A stretch of DNA of 64,000 nucleotides, from contig NZ_SMDQ01000013.1 in NCBI RefSeq assembly GCF_012911975.1, forward strand, positions 46,893-110,892, in the 5' to 3' direction. Below are positions 44,940-52,964 of the stretch, in pieces. Both the position numbers and the translations under genes were made by a program. Source of the DNA: Nodosilinea sp. P-1105 (lineage in GTDB: Bacteria > Cyanobacteriota > Cyanobacteriia > Phormidesmidales > Phormidesmidaceae). The notes beneath the pieces were generated by a model that worked only from the letters and a program-made list of their open reading frames with translations, had not been told where the DNA came from and did no database searches. How positions within the stretch are numbered: the stretch's first letter is position 1; each line of letters begins with the position of its first letter.

Positions 44940-45296
44940 TTAGAAAGCTGGCTCATAGCAAATTACCATCCGTTTCAGCTTGGGCTTGTAACCAAATTGC
45001 AAGTCTGAACAGTCAGTAAGTTCTAGGAGGGCTTCCCCTAGGGACTCAATCTGCGCTAAGGAGAGGGTATAGGTGAGCAAATCAGTCAGCAGAGTTTGTG
45101 CCTGGGTTGGGGTTGGCCGAGGCTTAACCGGCAATCGGGTGATAACGCTATACACCTCGGCCAGGCTATGGGTGGAGATGTAAGCTGTGGTTTGGCGCTC
45201 TTTGGCCGCTTTGAGGTAGGGGTAACAAAGCTCATGGCAGGGATGAGATGGAACTAAAGCCGGAACCAGTACCGATGAGTCCAGTAGAATTTTCAC
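44940..45296 (-). CDS. PIN-domain toxin with a C-terminus derived from a DUF4351 gene
   Basis: The 118-residue product starts as a VapC-type PIN nuclease (MKILLDSSVLVPALVPSHP with the first Asp, then STHSLAEVYSVITRLP). From about residue 73 it reads TLSLAQIESLGEALLELTD, which copies the C-terminal part of the DUF4351 protein encoded at 51665. The rest, up to MVICYEPAF, is also homologous DNA with an internal deletion of about 185 bp. The usual PIN residues of the second half (Asp-x-x-Asp, final helix) are therefore missing. The GTG start overlaps the upstream antitoxin stop by 4 bp. Toxicity is probably lost. Confidence 0.75.
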   Translation of the reverse strand: MKILLDSSVLVPALVPSHPCHELCYPYLKAAKERQTTAYISTHSLAEVYSVITRLPVKPRPTPTQAQTLLTDLLTYTLSLAQIESLGEALLELTDCSDLQFGYKPKLKRMVICYEPAF

Positions 45297-45556
45297 AGAG
45301 AAAGCAACTTTTGTAGCCGTTCTTCTCGCGTCTGGCTGACCAGATCGGCTAAGGCAGGCTCGTCTAGTGGCCCTGTTTCAATCACCAGCACACCCCCTTT
45401 ACGGCAAAGCTTGGGCTCTACCGGGTGATCGACGATCAACTCAGACGCCACACCTGCTTCAGCCTGACTAATTTCGGCTAAAAGAAACTGCATGGCTTGA
45501 AGTTTCTCAACCCGCGATAGCTCCCGCAGGGCAGGTGAAAGGTCCACAAGGGTCAT
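45293..45556 (-). CDS. Antitoxin partner of the PIN gene
   Basis: An 87-residue protein encoded directly upstream of, and overlapping, the PIN gene. The N-terminus is helical (LSPALRELSRVEKLQAMQFL) and the C-terminus has an acidic and a basic part (ETGPLDEPALADLVSQTREE). It fits the short, poorly conserved antitoxins found before PIN toxins in cyanobacteria, and DNA or toxin binding is presumed. I cannot assign it to a named superfamily with confidence. Confidence 0.65.
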   Translation of the reverse strand: MTLVDLSPALRELSRVEKLQAMQFLLAEISQAEAGVASELIVDHPVEPKLCRKGGVLVIETGPLDEPALADLVSQTREERLQKLLSL

Positions 45557-45625
45557 GAGCGTTATCTCTGCAATGCTTACTGTCCTTAGGTAGGCACCTA
45601 ACTATCCTGATCATACCTTGACCCT

Positions 45626-45690
45626 AGAACCCAGGGTTCTGCCTCAACCTTTGCCGCCCGCCAAGGTCTACCGCTAGAACCCTGGGTTCT
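45626..45690. repeat. Pair of AGAACCC(A/T)GGGTTCT palindromes
   Basis: AGAACCCAGGGTTCT at 45626-45640 and AGAACCCTGGGTTCT at 45676-45690, spaced 50 bp. Further pairs are at 46762/46812 and 58611/58665, and a relative at 59638. All lie outside genes. Confidence 0.85.
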
Positions 45691-45701
45691 GGCGCACCAC
45701 C

Positions 45702-45973
45702 CTACTCACAGGCATGGCTGAGCACTAGGCGGCCATCGGGGAGCTGGTAGACACCGTCGGGTTCTTGCAGGGTGGCAGTGGGTTCGGCCAGGGTGCGGAC
45801 GGTGCCGGTGGGGTAGGTGGAAATGCCGCTGTCCCCCGGGCGCTGGGGCAGACCCCCACTGCCAGTAACCACGAAGTCGCCGAGGCTGTCGTCGGTGCGG
45901 GCGATGCAACTGCCGGTAGTGAAGGTGGAGGGATCGATGATGATTTCTTTCAGAGAGGTGAGGCTGTTGAGCT
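45702..45973 (-). pseudogene. Duplicated 3'-end fragment of a TPS exoprotein gene
   Basis: About 90 codons read LNSLTSLKEIIIDPSTF, then GSCIARTDDSLGDFVVTGS, RPGDSGISTYPTGTVR and finally GRLVLSHACE plus stop. It matches the end of the full-length gene at 46839-47110, with a few substitutions. Its 5' side is cut by the antitoxin gene that ends at 45974. It has no start codon of its own and is probably not expressed. Confidence 0.85.
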
Positions 45974-46213
45974 CTACAAAAGTTCATCCCCTGGTAGCGG
46001 CTCAACATCCGGCACTCGTGCCAAAATTTGTGCAAACTGCTCCTCATCAGCTTTTTCAGCATAATGACGCAGTAGGCGCTCGGTTCTAGCGGCTCCAACT
46101 TTCTCTGAAATAGCTGCTACTAACCACTGATCAAGCGAAACATCATTTTCATTGGCTAATTGGCTAATTTCTTCCAGCAAGTCATTAGGTAACAACAACG
46201 TATAAGAACTCAT
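45974..46213 (-). CDS. CopG/RHH-type antitoxin
   Basis: A 79-residue protein with a ribbon-helix-helix N-terminus: YTLLLPNDLLEEISQLANEN (strand and helix A), then VSLDQWLVAAISEKVGA (helix B). The C-terminal tail (ILARVPDVEPLPGDEL) is the toxin-binding part typical of antitoxins paired with PIN-family toxins. The gene follows the PIN gene by 4 bp, in the toxin-first order. It is intact although its toxin is not. It autoregulates in related systems. Confidence 0.75.
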   Translation of the reverse strand: MSSYTLLLPNDLLEEISQLANENDVSLDQWLVAAISEKVGAARTERLLRHYAEKADEEQFAQILARVPDVEPLPGDELL

Positions 46214-46217
46214 TGAG

Positions 46218-46649
46218 CTAACTCTCCCCTAACCTATGCCTATGTACTAACTCTTGTGGTCTAATCACATCAAGGCCAAATTTCCGCGCCGCAGGTAGAA
46301 AATCTTGAGCATTGAAGGTTACAATCGCGTCGGCCCGGGCATTAATGGCACAGTCCAGCACTCTCTCGTCATCCGGATCCGAGAGTTATGGACGCCATGT
46401 AAAGTAAATGGGTACTGGCATCAAGTGAGACGCTAGCATCGCTAAAACCACTTCTATTTCATTATTATCAGTCCAGAAATTTTTGAGGTTCGCATCTCGG
46501 CGCAGCACATCGCCATATTCTAAAAATAATGCTTCTGACACGGCACCGCTCATTAACCTACGGCTGAGAGCCGATAGAACGACAAAGCTTGCTCCACGAC
46601 GAGATCTAAGGGCAGCTACCCAAACGTTAGTATCAAAAACGTAGAGCAT
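46218..46649 (-). pseudogene. PIN-family toxin with one in-frame stop codon
   Basis: The first 87 codons read YVFDTNVWVAALRSRRGASF with the PIN Asp, then acidic residues further on. At 46386-46388 stands TAA. The same frame then continues LSDPDDERVLDCAINARADA and IVTFNAQDFLPAARKFGLD to a normal stop at 46218. The family usually has a Gln after WRP, so CAA to TAA is the likely change. Full length would be 143 residues, normal for this family. Toxin inactivation while the antitoxin stays intact is the expected safe direction of decay. Confidence 0.8.
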
Positions 46650-46761
46650 AGGCAGTGAGCAGGCTAGTCAAGGGTTTTTGAGGCAACATACTGCTGATGG
46701 CTCTTATGTCAGGCATCAAACCACTTTAATTTCCTAGCTTTCAGTATACCTTGGCCATCAT

Positions 46762-46826
46762 AGAGCCCAGGGTTCTAGCGACAGACCTCGGTGTTTAGCA
46801 AAGGTTAGGGCAGAACCCTGGGATCT
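46762..46826. repeat. Second pair of AGAACCC..GGGTTCT palindromes
   Basis: AGAGCCCAGGGTTCT (46762-46776) and AGAACCCTGGGATCT (46812-46826), again spaced 50 bp. Each has one or two changes from the perfect palindrome. Confidence 0.8.
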
Positions 46827-46838
46827 GGCGCAGCAACC

Positions 46839-49800
46839 TTACTCGCAGGCGTGGCTGAGCACCAGGCGGCCATCGGGGAGTTGGTAGACGCCGTCGGGTT
46901 CTTGCAGGGTGGCGGTGGGTTCGGTAATGGGGCGGACGGTGCCGGTGGGGTAGGCGGAAATGCCGCTGTCGCCGGGGCGCTGGGGTAGGCCACCGCTGCC
47001 GGTGATCACAAAGTCGCCGAGGCTGTCGTCGGTGCGGGCGATGCAACTGCCAGCGGTGAGGGCGGCGGTGTCGATGATGGTGTCGGCTAGGGAGGTGAGG
47101 CTGTTTTCGATGAAGCTGCTGTCGCCCACAATGATTTGCCCCGATTCAACGGCACCACTGGCGTTAACATCCACGCGATCGTTGTTAATCAAGTCAAATA
47201 GTTCTTCACGGGTGAGGGAGCCAGAGCCAATGTTGGCGTTTTGGCCGAAGAAGGTGGTGCGGCTGAGGTCAATGTTGCCGCCGCGACCATCGGCGGAAAA
47301 GGCAAGGATGTCGCTGTCGTCTAGGGCAATGACAAAATCGGCAATGATGGTGATATTGCCACCACTGCCTTCTCCAAAGGCAACCGCAGTCAAAATATCG
47401 CTGTTGTTTCTAAGAATTAGGTTCCCTGCTTGAATATCAATTTGCCCACCGGAGGTTTCTAGCGCAAATGAGTCAATTGTTCCATTGACAACTCGCATTC
47501 GACCATCGACGTTAATCACCACATTCCCCGCATCGCCCGTGCCCTCGGTGCTGGTACTCAGTCGTGCCCCATTGGTCACAGCTAGAGAACCTGTAGTAAC
47601 CACCACGTCTCCACCAGCTCCCACAGCCCCGAATTCGACGGTGCTAAAGGCAGCACTAGGAAACTGACCATCGTTGCTGGTGCCATCAAAGAGGATAGTG
47701 TCGCGGGCGTCTATATCTACCCTTCCTGCATCTCCAATACCTCTAGTGTCGGTAATAAGCTGTGCTCCGTTAGTTACTGTCAAGGAGCTAGTGCGAATCA
47801 CTAGGTTCCCTCCAGTACCTGATGCTGTAGACGCGACGTTGCTAAAGACAGTGCTGTTATTGTCAAATACAGCGGCACCGCGGACATCTATATCTACATG
47901 TCCTGCATCTCCAATGCCTAGTGTTGACGATGTAAGGGTTGCACCACTACTCACTTGTAGCAAATTGGCTGAAATCGTGATGCCTCCTGCTTGGCCCGTT
48001 CCCTGACGTTCGACACGAGTCACGACACCACTAGGAAATTGGCCATCATCACTTCTACCGTCTAAGATAACGCTGCCATGGGCCTCGATTTTCACATTGC
48101 CTGCATCCCCAAAACCTGCAGTACTAGTATTGAGTCTAGCTCCATTTGTGATCGTCAGGGAGCCGGTGCTAATAAGCACATTACCCCCCACTCCTTCTGC
48201 CATAGGTCCAACACGGCTAAAGGTAGCACTACGAAATCGGCCATCAGTGCTAGTTCCATCAAAGACAACGCTATCGCGGGCCTCGATTTCCACATTGCCC
48301 GCGTTCCCAGTGCCAAAGGTGTTGGCATTGAGTCCCGCCCCATTAGTAACTATCAGAGAGCCGGTGCGAATAATCACACTACCCCCTGTTCCCTCCGCTG
48401 CAGCTCCGACATCGCTAAAAGCAGCACTAGATAATTGACCATCAGCACTAGTTCCATCAAAGACAACGCTATCGCGGGCCTCAATTTCCACATTGCCTGC
48501 ATCACCTATGCCAGCAGTAATAACTTGCAGTTGTGCCCCGTTAAACAATGCGAGAAAGCCAGTACGAATTACTACATTACCTCCTGCCCCCTCTGCCTCA
48601 GGCCCGACATCGCTAAAAGCAGCACTAGGTAATTGACCATCAGCACTAGTTCCATCAAAGACAATGCGATCACGAGCCTTGATTTCTACATTTCCCGCAT
48701 TACCGGTGCCATCAATACTAGATTGCAGCTGTGCCCCGCCAAAAAGCTCCACATTTGTAGCGACAATTCGGATATTTCCTCCAGTTCCCGTTACGCCTGC
48801 TGCTAAGTTACTAGCCGCCACCGTCCGACGAGTTTGCCGTTCAAAGCGAACTGTATTACCTGCATTAATCACCACATCGCCTACGACTCCAGCTCCTGTA
48901 GTCTGAATTGAGCTATTAGTCACTACAACATTATTTCGAGCATCAAGATATACGACTCCTCCTTGACCACCAAAACCTCGCGCATCAATGCCAACATTAG
49001 CAAGTCCCTGTCCGGTAACCAAAATGTTGCCTCTAGATAGTCTTGCGTTAGGCTGGTATCGAGTAGTGAGCAGCACTAGCCCATTTGGTGCAGCCATCAA
49101 CACATCGCCAACGGTAATATCGCCATTAGTCGGCACAGTCGTGGCATCCAGTCCCAATAGAATGAAGGCCGGATCGAGGCCAGTGATATTGCCTGGAGGC
49201 ACCAGCCCAATCGCTTCAGGAGACACCCCAGCCCGCACGTCCAAGGTCGGCTGAGCCCCCCCGTCGATCTCAACTACAGTGCCATCGGAGAGAGTAATCG
49301 TTTCTCGCAGAAAATCAACGCCCAGTTCCCCAGGGTCAGCATCGGTAATAATTGCCGTACCAATATTGACTGAGCCCCCCGCAAGGATGTGGAGGGATCC
49401 CCCGCTATAGCCAAGCAACTCCACATCACCCAGGGCACGAATCACCGGGTCGATGGGGCTGAACAGCTCCCCCAAAGAATGATCTAGAGTTTCCACCCGA
49501 AAGCTGCCGCCGCTCCAGTAGTGGGCATCGCCTGCTACGGGGTTCCCAGATCGCAGCACCATATCCCCATGGCTATACAACCCACTATCCCCATGGCTCA
49601 ACGCCACAATATCCACCAATTCATTCCCCTGCACCAGCAGGGCACCCCCCGCAAACCCCACAAACGGCGTATCTGCCGTATCGCGAATCTGCACCGTATC
49701 CAACCCCAGCAGCGTCAAGTCGCCCCCCGCCGCCACCTGCCCCTGCAAATCCAGATTATTCGCCGCCAGGGTCAGATTCCCCTGCGCCGCCAGTTGGCCC

Positions 49801-50354
49801 CGGTTCTGGATATCCCCAGAGGCATCGCTCAGGTAGTTGCTAAACAACGCACTGGGGTGCACGGTCAGCAAACTGCTCTGCTCCGGTTCTGTGGCGCTGT
49901 AGATCCCATCCCCCAGGGGGATCGCCTCGGCGGTGCTGGCATAAAACGAGCCCTGAATATCCAGGGTGGCATTTTCGCCAAACACAATCCCATTGGGGTT
50001 AATCATAAACAAGTCCGCGGCCCCATCTACCCCCAGGGTGCCGAAAATATTGGATGGATTGCCTCCCGTTACCCGGCTAAGAATCGATTCAATCCCCGCC
50101 GGATTGGCAAAATACACCCGCTGGCCGTCATCAATGTTGAACTCTAGAAAACTGTGAAACAGGTTGCCATCGCGCACTGCCCCCCCTTCAATCAGTTCGG
50201 CCTCGGCCCCCTGCACCATCTCTGGGGTCACCACAGACCCCTCTGCTCCCAAGGTGGCATCGGGGGTAATCTGGGCCAGGGTCGGCAAAGGTGCGGCCAG
50301 GCACAGCCAGGGAGCAAGCAGGCTAGCAACGTACCACGGGCGAGGGACAAACAT
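46839..50354 (-). CDS. Two-partner secretion (TPS) filamentous-haemagglutinin-like exoprotein
   Basis: A 1171-residue secreted adhesin candidate. The signal peptide (VASLLAPWLCLAAPLPTLAQ) is followed by a TPS domain with NPSNIFGTLGVDGAADLFM, INPNGIVFGENATLDIQGSF and IQNRGQLAAQGNLTLAANN. These N-terminal domains are recognised by an outer-membrane TpsB porin, and the rest forms a right-handed beta-helix. The passenger contains about seven tandem 66-residue repeats (GNAGNVEIEARDSVVFDG...TGSLTVTNGAQL), at roughly 47500-48720. The C-terminal domain, GSCIARTDDSLGDFVITGS..GRLVLSHACE, is duplicated at 45702. ATG 50354 is used because the longer frame lacks a signal. No TpsB gene is in the window. 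Confidence 0.9.
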   Translation of the reverse strand: MFVPRPWYVASLLAPWLCLAAPLPTLAQITPDATLGAEGSVVTPEMVQGAEAELIEGGAVRDGNLFHSFLEFNIDDGQRVYFANPAGIESILSRVTGGNPSNIFGTLGVDGAADLFMINPNGIVFGENATLDIQGSFYASTAEAIPLGDGIYSATEPEQSSLLTVHPSALFSNYLSDASGDIQNRGQLAAQGNLTLAANNLDLQGQVAAGGDLTLLGLDTVQIRDTADTPFVGFAGGALLVQGNELVDIVALSHGDSGLYSHGDMVLRSGNPVAGDAHYWSGGSFRVETLDHSLGELFSPIDPVIRALGDVELLGYSGGSLHILAGGSVNIGTAIITDADPGELGVDFLRETITLSDGTVVEIDGGAQPTLDVRAGVSPEAIGLVPPGNITGLDPAFILLGLDATTVPTNGDITVGDVLMAAPNGLVLLTTRYQPNARLSRGNILVTGQGLANVGIDARGFGGQGGVVYLDARNNVVVTNSSIQTTGAGVVGDVVINAGNTVRFERQTRRTVAASNLAAGVTGTGGNIRIVATNVELFGGAQLQSSIDGTGNAGNVEIKARDRIVFDGTSADGQLPSAAFSDVGPEAEGAGGNVVIRTGFLALFNGAQLQVITAGIGDAGNVEIEARDSVVFDGTSADGQLSSAAFSDVGAAAEGTGGSVIIRTGSLIVTNGAGLNANTFGTGNAGNVEIEARDSVVFDGTSTDGRFRSATFSRVGPMAEGVGGNVLISTGSLTITNGARLNTSTAGFGDAGNVKIEAHGSVILDGRSDDGQFPSGVVTRVERQGTGQAGGITISANLLQVSSGATLTSSTLGIGDAGHVDIDVRGAAVFDNNSTVFSNVASTASGTGGNLVIRTSSLTVTNGAQLITDTRGIGDAGRVDIDARDTILFDGTSNDGQFPSAAFSTVEFGAVGAGGDVVVTTGSLAVTNGARLSTSTEGTGDAGNVVINVDGRMRVVNGTIDSFALETSGGQIDIQAGNLILRNNSDILTAVAFGEGSGGNITIIADFVIALDDSDILAFSADGRGGNIDLSRTTFFGQNANIGSGSLTREELFDLINNDRVDVNASGAVESGQIIVGDSSFIENSLTSLADTIIDTAALTAGSCIARTDDSLGDFVITGSGGLPQRPGDSGISAYPTGTVRPITEPTATLQEPDGVYQLPDGRLVLSHACE
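47500..48720 (-). repeat. Seven 198-bp (66-codon) in-gene repeats
   Basis: Coding repeats with core GIGDAGNVEIEARDSVVFDG and a closing SLTVTNGAQLNTST. Units 1-3 and 6 are most alike; unit 5 is shorter by about seven codons and units 4 and 7 diverge. This part is less GC-rich than the TPS domain. Confidence 0.8.
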
Positions 50355-50663
50355 AGACACGGTGAAAGCAGACAGCAAGAATGGCCCAAAGTTATCACAT
50401 TGGCCTGCCAACCATTCGCCCTTGTGACATAAACGTTAGCTTCATTCAAGTAGATGAACAAAAGTAAATTTGGTCAGCATGGCTGGTTTCGACGGATCAA
50501 CTGGCTGATTCAAGTCAGATAACTTGGCAGATTTCAGCATCGCATCTGGCTGGTTTTAGGAATGACTGCTGTCGTGGGTTTCCCTAAGCTGAAATCAATC
50601 GGTTCTAAACCAGCCGATTGCTCCTTACACAATTCACGATGATCCATTCTTAAGAGGGTCCCC
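50355..50663. other. Divergent promoter region
   Basis: This 309-bp spacer separates the divergent exoprotein and protease genes. It holds TTGACATAAACG-like and ATTCAAG blocks, but no repeat or gene I can support. Promoter positions are not assigned. Confidence 0.4.
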
Positions 50664-51491
50664 ATGAAACAAGCATTTGTACGGTTCATGAGTTCTGGTT
50701 TGCTGGCCACAACCTCAGTACTGGCCTTAGGGTTGGTGGCGCCCAACTTGCCGAAGTCGGCGCAACTCTCTCATTGGCTTCCTAGCAGTAATGCATTGGC
50801 CTCAACTTCATCTGCAACAGCGGCATTAACACCAGCTGAAATCTATGAGCAGGTGAACCCTGCAGTGGTAACAATAGTTTTGCTCGATGAAGACCAAAAT
50901 CTTTTGAGTCATGGCAGTGGGTTTATTGTCCGTGCCGACGGCTTAATTATGACCAATGCCCATGTCGTCAGTGCAGACCACGCTGCTGTTGGTGTTGTTT
51001 TGGCTGATGGTTCCAGCTATCTAGCCGATATCGTCGGCTTTGACCGCCAAGGCAACGATCTGGCTGTCGTAGAGTTACGCGGAACTCATCAGCTACCTGT
51101 GGCGACCCTGGCGGCATCCATTGGTGAGAGCCGGATTGGCGATGCCGTTTACGCCATTGGTTCACCCCAAGGCATTCGTAATACCCTGAGCAGCGGCATT
51201 ATCAGCAATATTTTGGCTGATCAAACAGAAGTCATGCACAGTGCAGCCATCAACCCCGGCAATTCTGGTGGGCCTTTGGTCAACAACCAGGGTCAAGTGA
51301 TTGGTATTAATACCAGGATGCTGGGCGCACCTGTGACGTCCTCTGAGGGCAATGTAATTGGTACAGCCCGCACGACCAACGGTATGGGGATTGCGATTAC
51401 AGCGGACGAAATTAGGACGTTTATGACCGTGGTGCGCCTAGGGATGGCCGCACCTACCCCCCGCTCGGAAAGGGTTGTTAGTCATCGATAA
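50664..51491 (+). CDS. HtrA/DegP-like trypsin-fold serine protease without PDZ domain
   Basis: A 275-residue exported S1C-type protease. The N-terminus has a signal or anchor (SGLLATTSVLALGLVAPNL). The catalytic triad is H100 in MTNAHVVSAD, D132 in NDLAVVEL and S201 in NPGNSGGPLVNN. The chain ends soon after the protease domain, so unlike DegP it has no PDZ. AGAGGG precedes the ATG. The gene lies between the two TPS genes, suggesting a surface or periplasmic role, perhaps exoprotein processing; that is inference. Confidence 0.88.
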   Translation: MKQAFVRFMSSGLLATTSVLALGLVAPNLPKSAQLSHWLPSSNALASTSSATAALTPAEIYEQVNPAVVTIVLLDEDQNLLSHGSGFIVRADGLIMTNAHVVSADHAAVGVVLADGSSYLADIVGFDRQGNDLAVVELRGTHQLPVATLAASIGESRIGDAVYAIGSPQGIRNTLSSGIISNILADQTEVMHSAAINPGNSGGPLVNNQGQVIGINTRMLGAPVTSSEGNVIGTARTTNGMGIAITADEIRTFMTVVRLGMAAPTPRSERVVSHR

Positions 51492-51553
51492 AGACTCTCG
51501 CAGCTAGCGGTAATGCTGCCCCGCGTGTGTGCCCCAGTCGCCTTTATTGTCCT

Positions 51554-51578
51554 CGTTCCCATGCTCTGCGTGGGAACG
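51554..51578. repeat. CGTTCCCA..TGGGAACG hairpin repeat
   Basis: CGTTCCCA (51554-51561) pairs with TGGGAACG (51571-51578). This hairpin is widely dispersed in bacterial genomes and is extragenic here. Confidence 0.7.
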
Positions 51579-51664
51579 CTTCCCGGCGGCTCAGCCTCTC
51601 TCCGTGGGCGGCAGGCGAGATGCTAGCGCTACTTGACTACCGGCTCAAAAGGCAAACAGCTGAC

Positions 51665-52759
51665 TCAGGGCAGACTATCACTATCATCCGTTTCAGCTTG
51701 GGCTTGCAACCAAGCGATAAAGTCGGACTCATCAGCCCAGTCTGCCAAGGCCACCTGTAGCTCAGCCAACTGCTCCAAAGAGAGGGCCTGTACCGCTGCC
51801 ACAGACGGGGGGGACAAGGTTGCTAATTGAGTCGTTAACTGCTCCACGATCACCGCCTGTCGCTGCTGCTGCTGCGCTAGCCAGGTTTGCAAGTCGGAGC
51901 GGTCGGTAAACTCTAACAGAGCCTCCCCCAGAGATTCAATCTGCGCTAAGGAGAGGGTAACCACGGCAGAGCGAATCGCCTCTGGCAAAGCCCCGACTCG
52001 ACGGCTCAAGAGTCGTAGCACCAGTGCTAGCGCCTCCTGGCGCCGCCCCTCCTGGCGCCCCTCCTGTAGACCTTCCTGACGACCTTCTTGAAGTCCTTCC
52101 TGAAGTCCTTCCTGTAGACCTTCCTGCCAGCCTTCGGCTTTGATTTCTCGATAAATGACGGACTCTTGCATCAGTTCCCTCCTCAGGATTTGCTGAATCA
52201 GGCTTTTGTCTAATACTAACCCGGCCAGAATGGCGGCAGAGGCGGCGACGTTACTCTGGGTGCGGCGATCGCCAATAGTGTCTATTTCCGTCGCCACTTG
52301 ACGCAATAACTGAGCTGGATCGTCGGTTTGGGTGAGTGGGGCCAGGGGTAGCAGGCCGGTTTGGTTGAGGAACAAAGCGGAGGGCTGTTCCCACAGACGC
52401 ACGACTTCAAAGTCGTGGCGGGTGCCGGGCACTTCAAAGGTGGTTTGATAGACAGCCTCTGACTGAGTGGGGGTGAGGTAAATGACCACCTGGCGCATGG
52501 CCTTGTGGGGAAAGCGGCGATAGACCCGCAGGCGGTAGTCGATCATCCTGAAGGCCATGGTGGGATCGGGCCGGGCCTGAAATTCCAGGTGCAGGATGGT
52601 GTCGGGGGATTGCAGGAGAATCAATGCATCGGCGCGGATCGGCTCTAGGGAGAGTTCGGCAGGGCTGAGTTCGGTGAGGGCGATGGGTGCGCCCAACAGC
52701 CAGGTGGCAAAGTCGGCGGAAAAGGTTTCGACCAAAAATTTGCAGACGGTGTCAAACAT
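51665..52759 (-). CDS. Rpn/DUF4351 family protein (PD-(D/E)XK nuclease-like)
   Basis: A 364-residue protein. The N-terminal part resembles the Rpn/transposase_31 nuclease-like group (FDTVCKFLVETFSADFATWL, LILLQSPDTILHLEFQARPD, MIDYRLRVYRRFP). A run of QEGLQEG-like tetrapeptides (eight or more units, 12-bp DNA repeats) forms a charged helix near residue 217. The C-terminus carries DUF4351 (LSLAQIESLGEALLEFTDRSDLQ). I start at ATG 52759 (MFDTV); a longer frame begins in the nested-hairpin element. A decayed copy of its 3' end sits in the PIN gene at 44940. Confidence 0.8.
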   Translation of the reverse strand: MFDTVCKFLVETFSADFATWLLGAPIALTELSPAELSLEPIRADALILLQSPDTILHLEFQARPDPTMAFRMIDYRLRVYRRFPHKAMRQVVIYLTPTQSEAVYQTTFEVPGTRHDFEVVRLWEQPSALFLNQTGLLPLAPLTQTDDPAQLLRQVATEIDTIGDRRTQSNVAASAAILAGLVLDKSLIQQILRRELMQESVIYREIKAEGWQEGLQEGLQEGLQEGRQEGLQEGRQEGRRQEALALVLRLLSRRVGALPEAIRSAVVTLSLAQIESLGEALLEFTDRSDLQTWLAQQQQRQAVIVEQLTTQLATLSPPSVAAVQALSLEQLAELQVALADWADESDFIAWLQAQAETDDSDSLP

Positions 52760-52842
52760 GATGAGCAACTTACCACCAAAGCAGCCATAGAAATGGCCTA
52801 GACTGCCATTAAATGCAACCCAACTTCGACTTAAACCAACGT

Positions 52843-52899
52843 CAAGTCCAGACCTAGAGTTCTGCCTGCGGGAAAACTCCAGATCCCGAGCTGGACTTG
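52843..52899. repeat. Nested-hairpin element, copy 2
   Basis: CAAGTCCAG (52843-52851) pairs with CTGGACTTG (52891-52899); the inner stem has one mismatch compared with copy 1 at 34314-34372. It lies just 5' of two divergent genes. Confidence 0.75.
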
Positions 52900-52964
52900 G
52901 TATAGCGTAAGTCAAGATACACATTTCCACCAATCGCTATTCCACGACCTCAACAATTTTGCCC

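Noticed and set aside
45706..46098. Open frame spanning the exoprotein fragment and the antitoxin gene in another phase
   Set aside because: Crosses two recognised sequences in the wrong frame and encodes His/Pro/Arg-rich nonsense.
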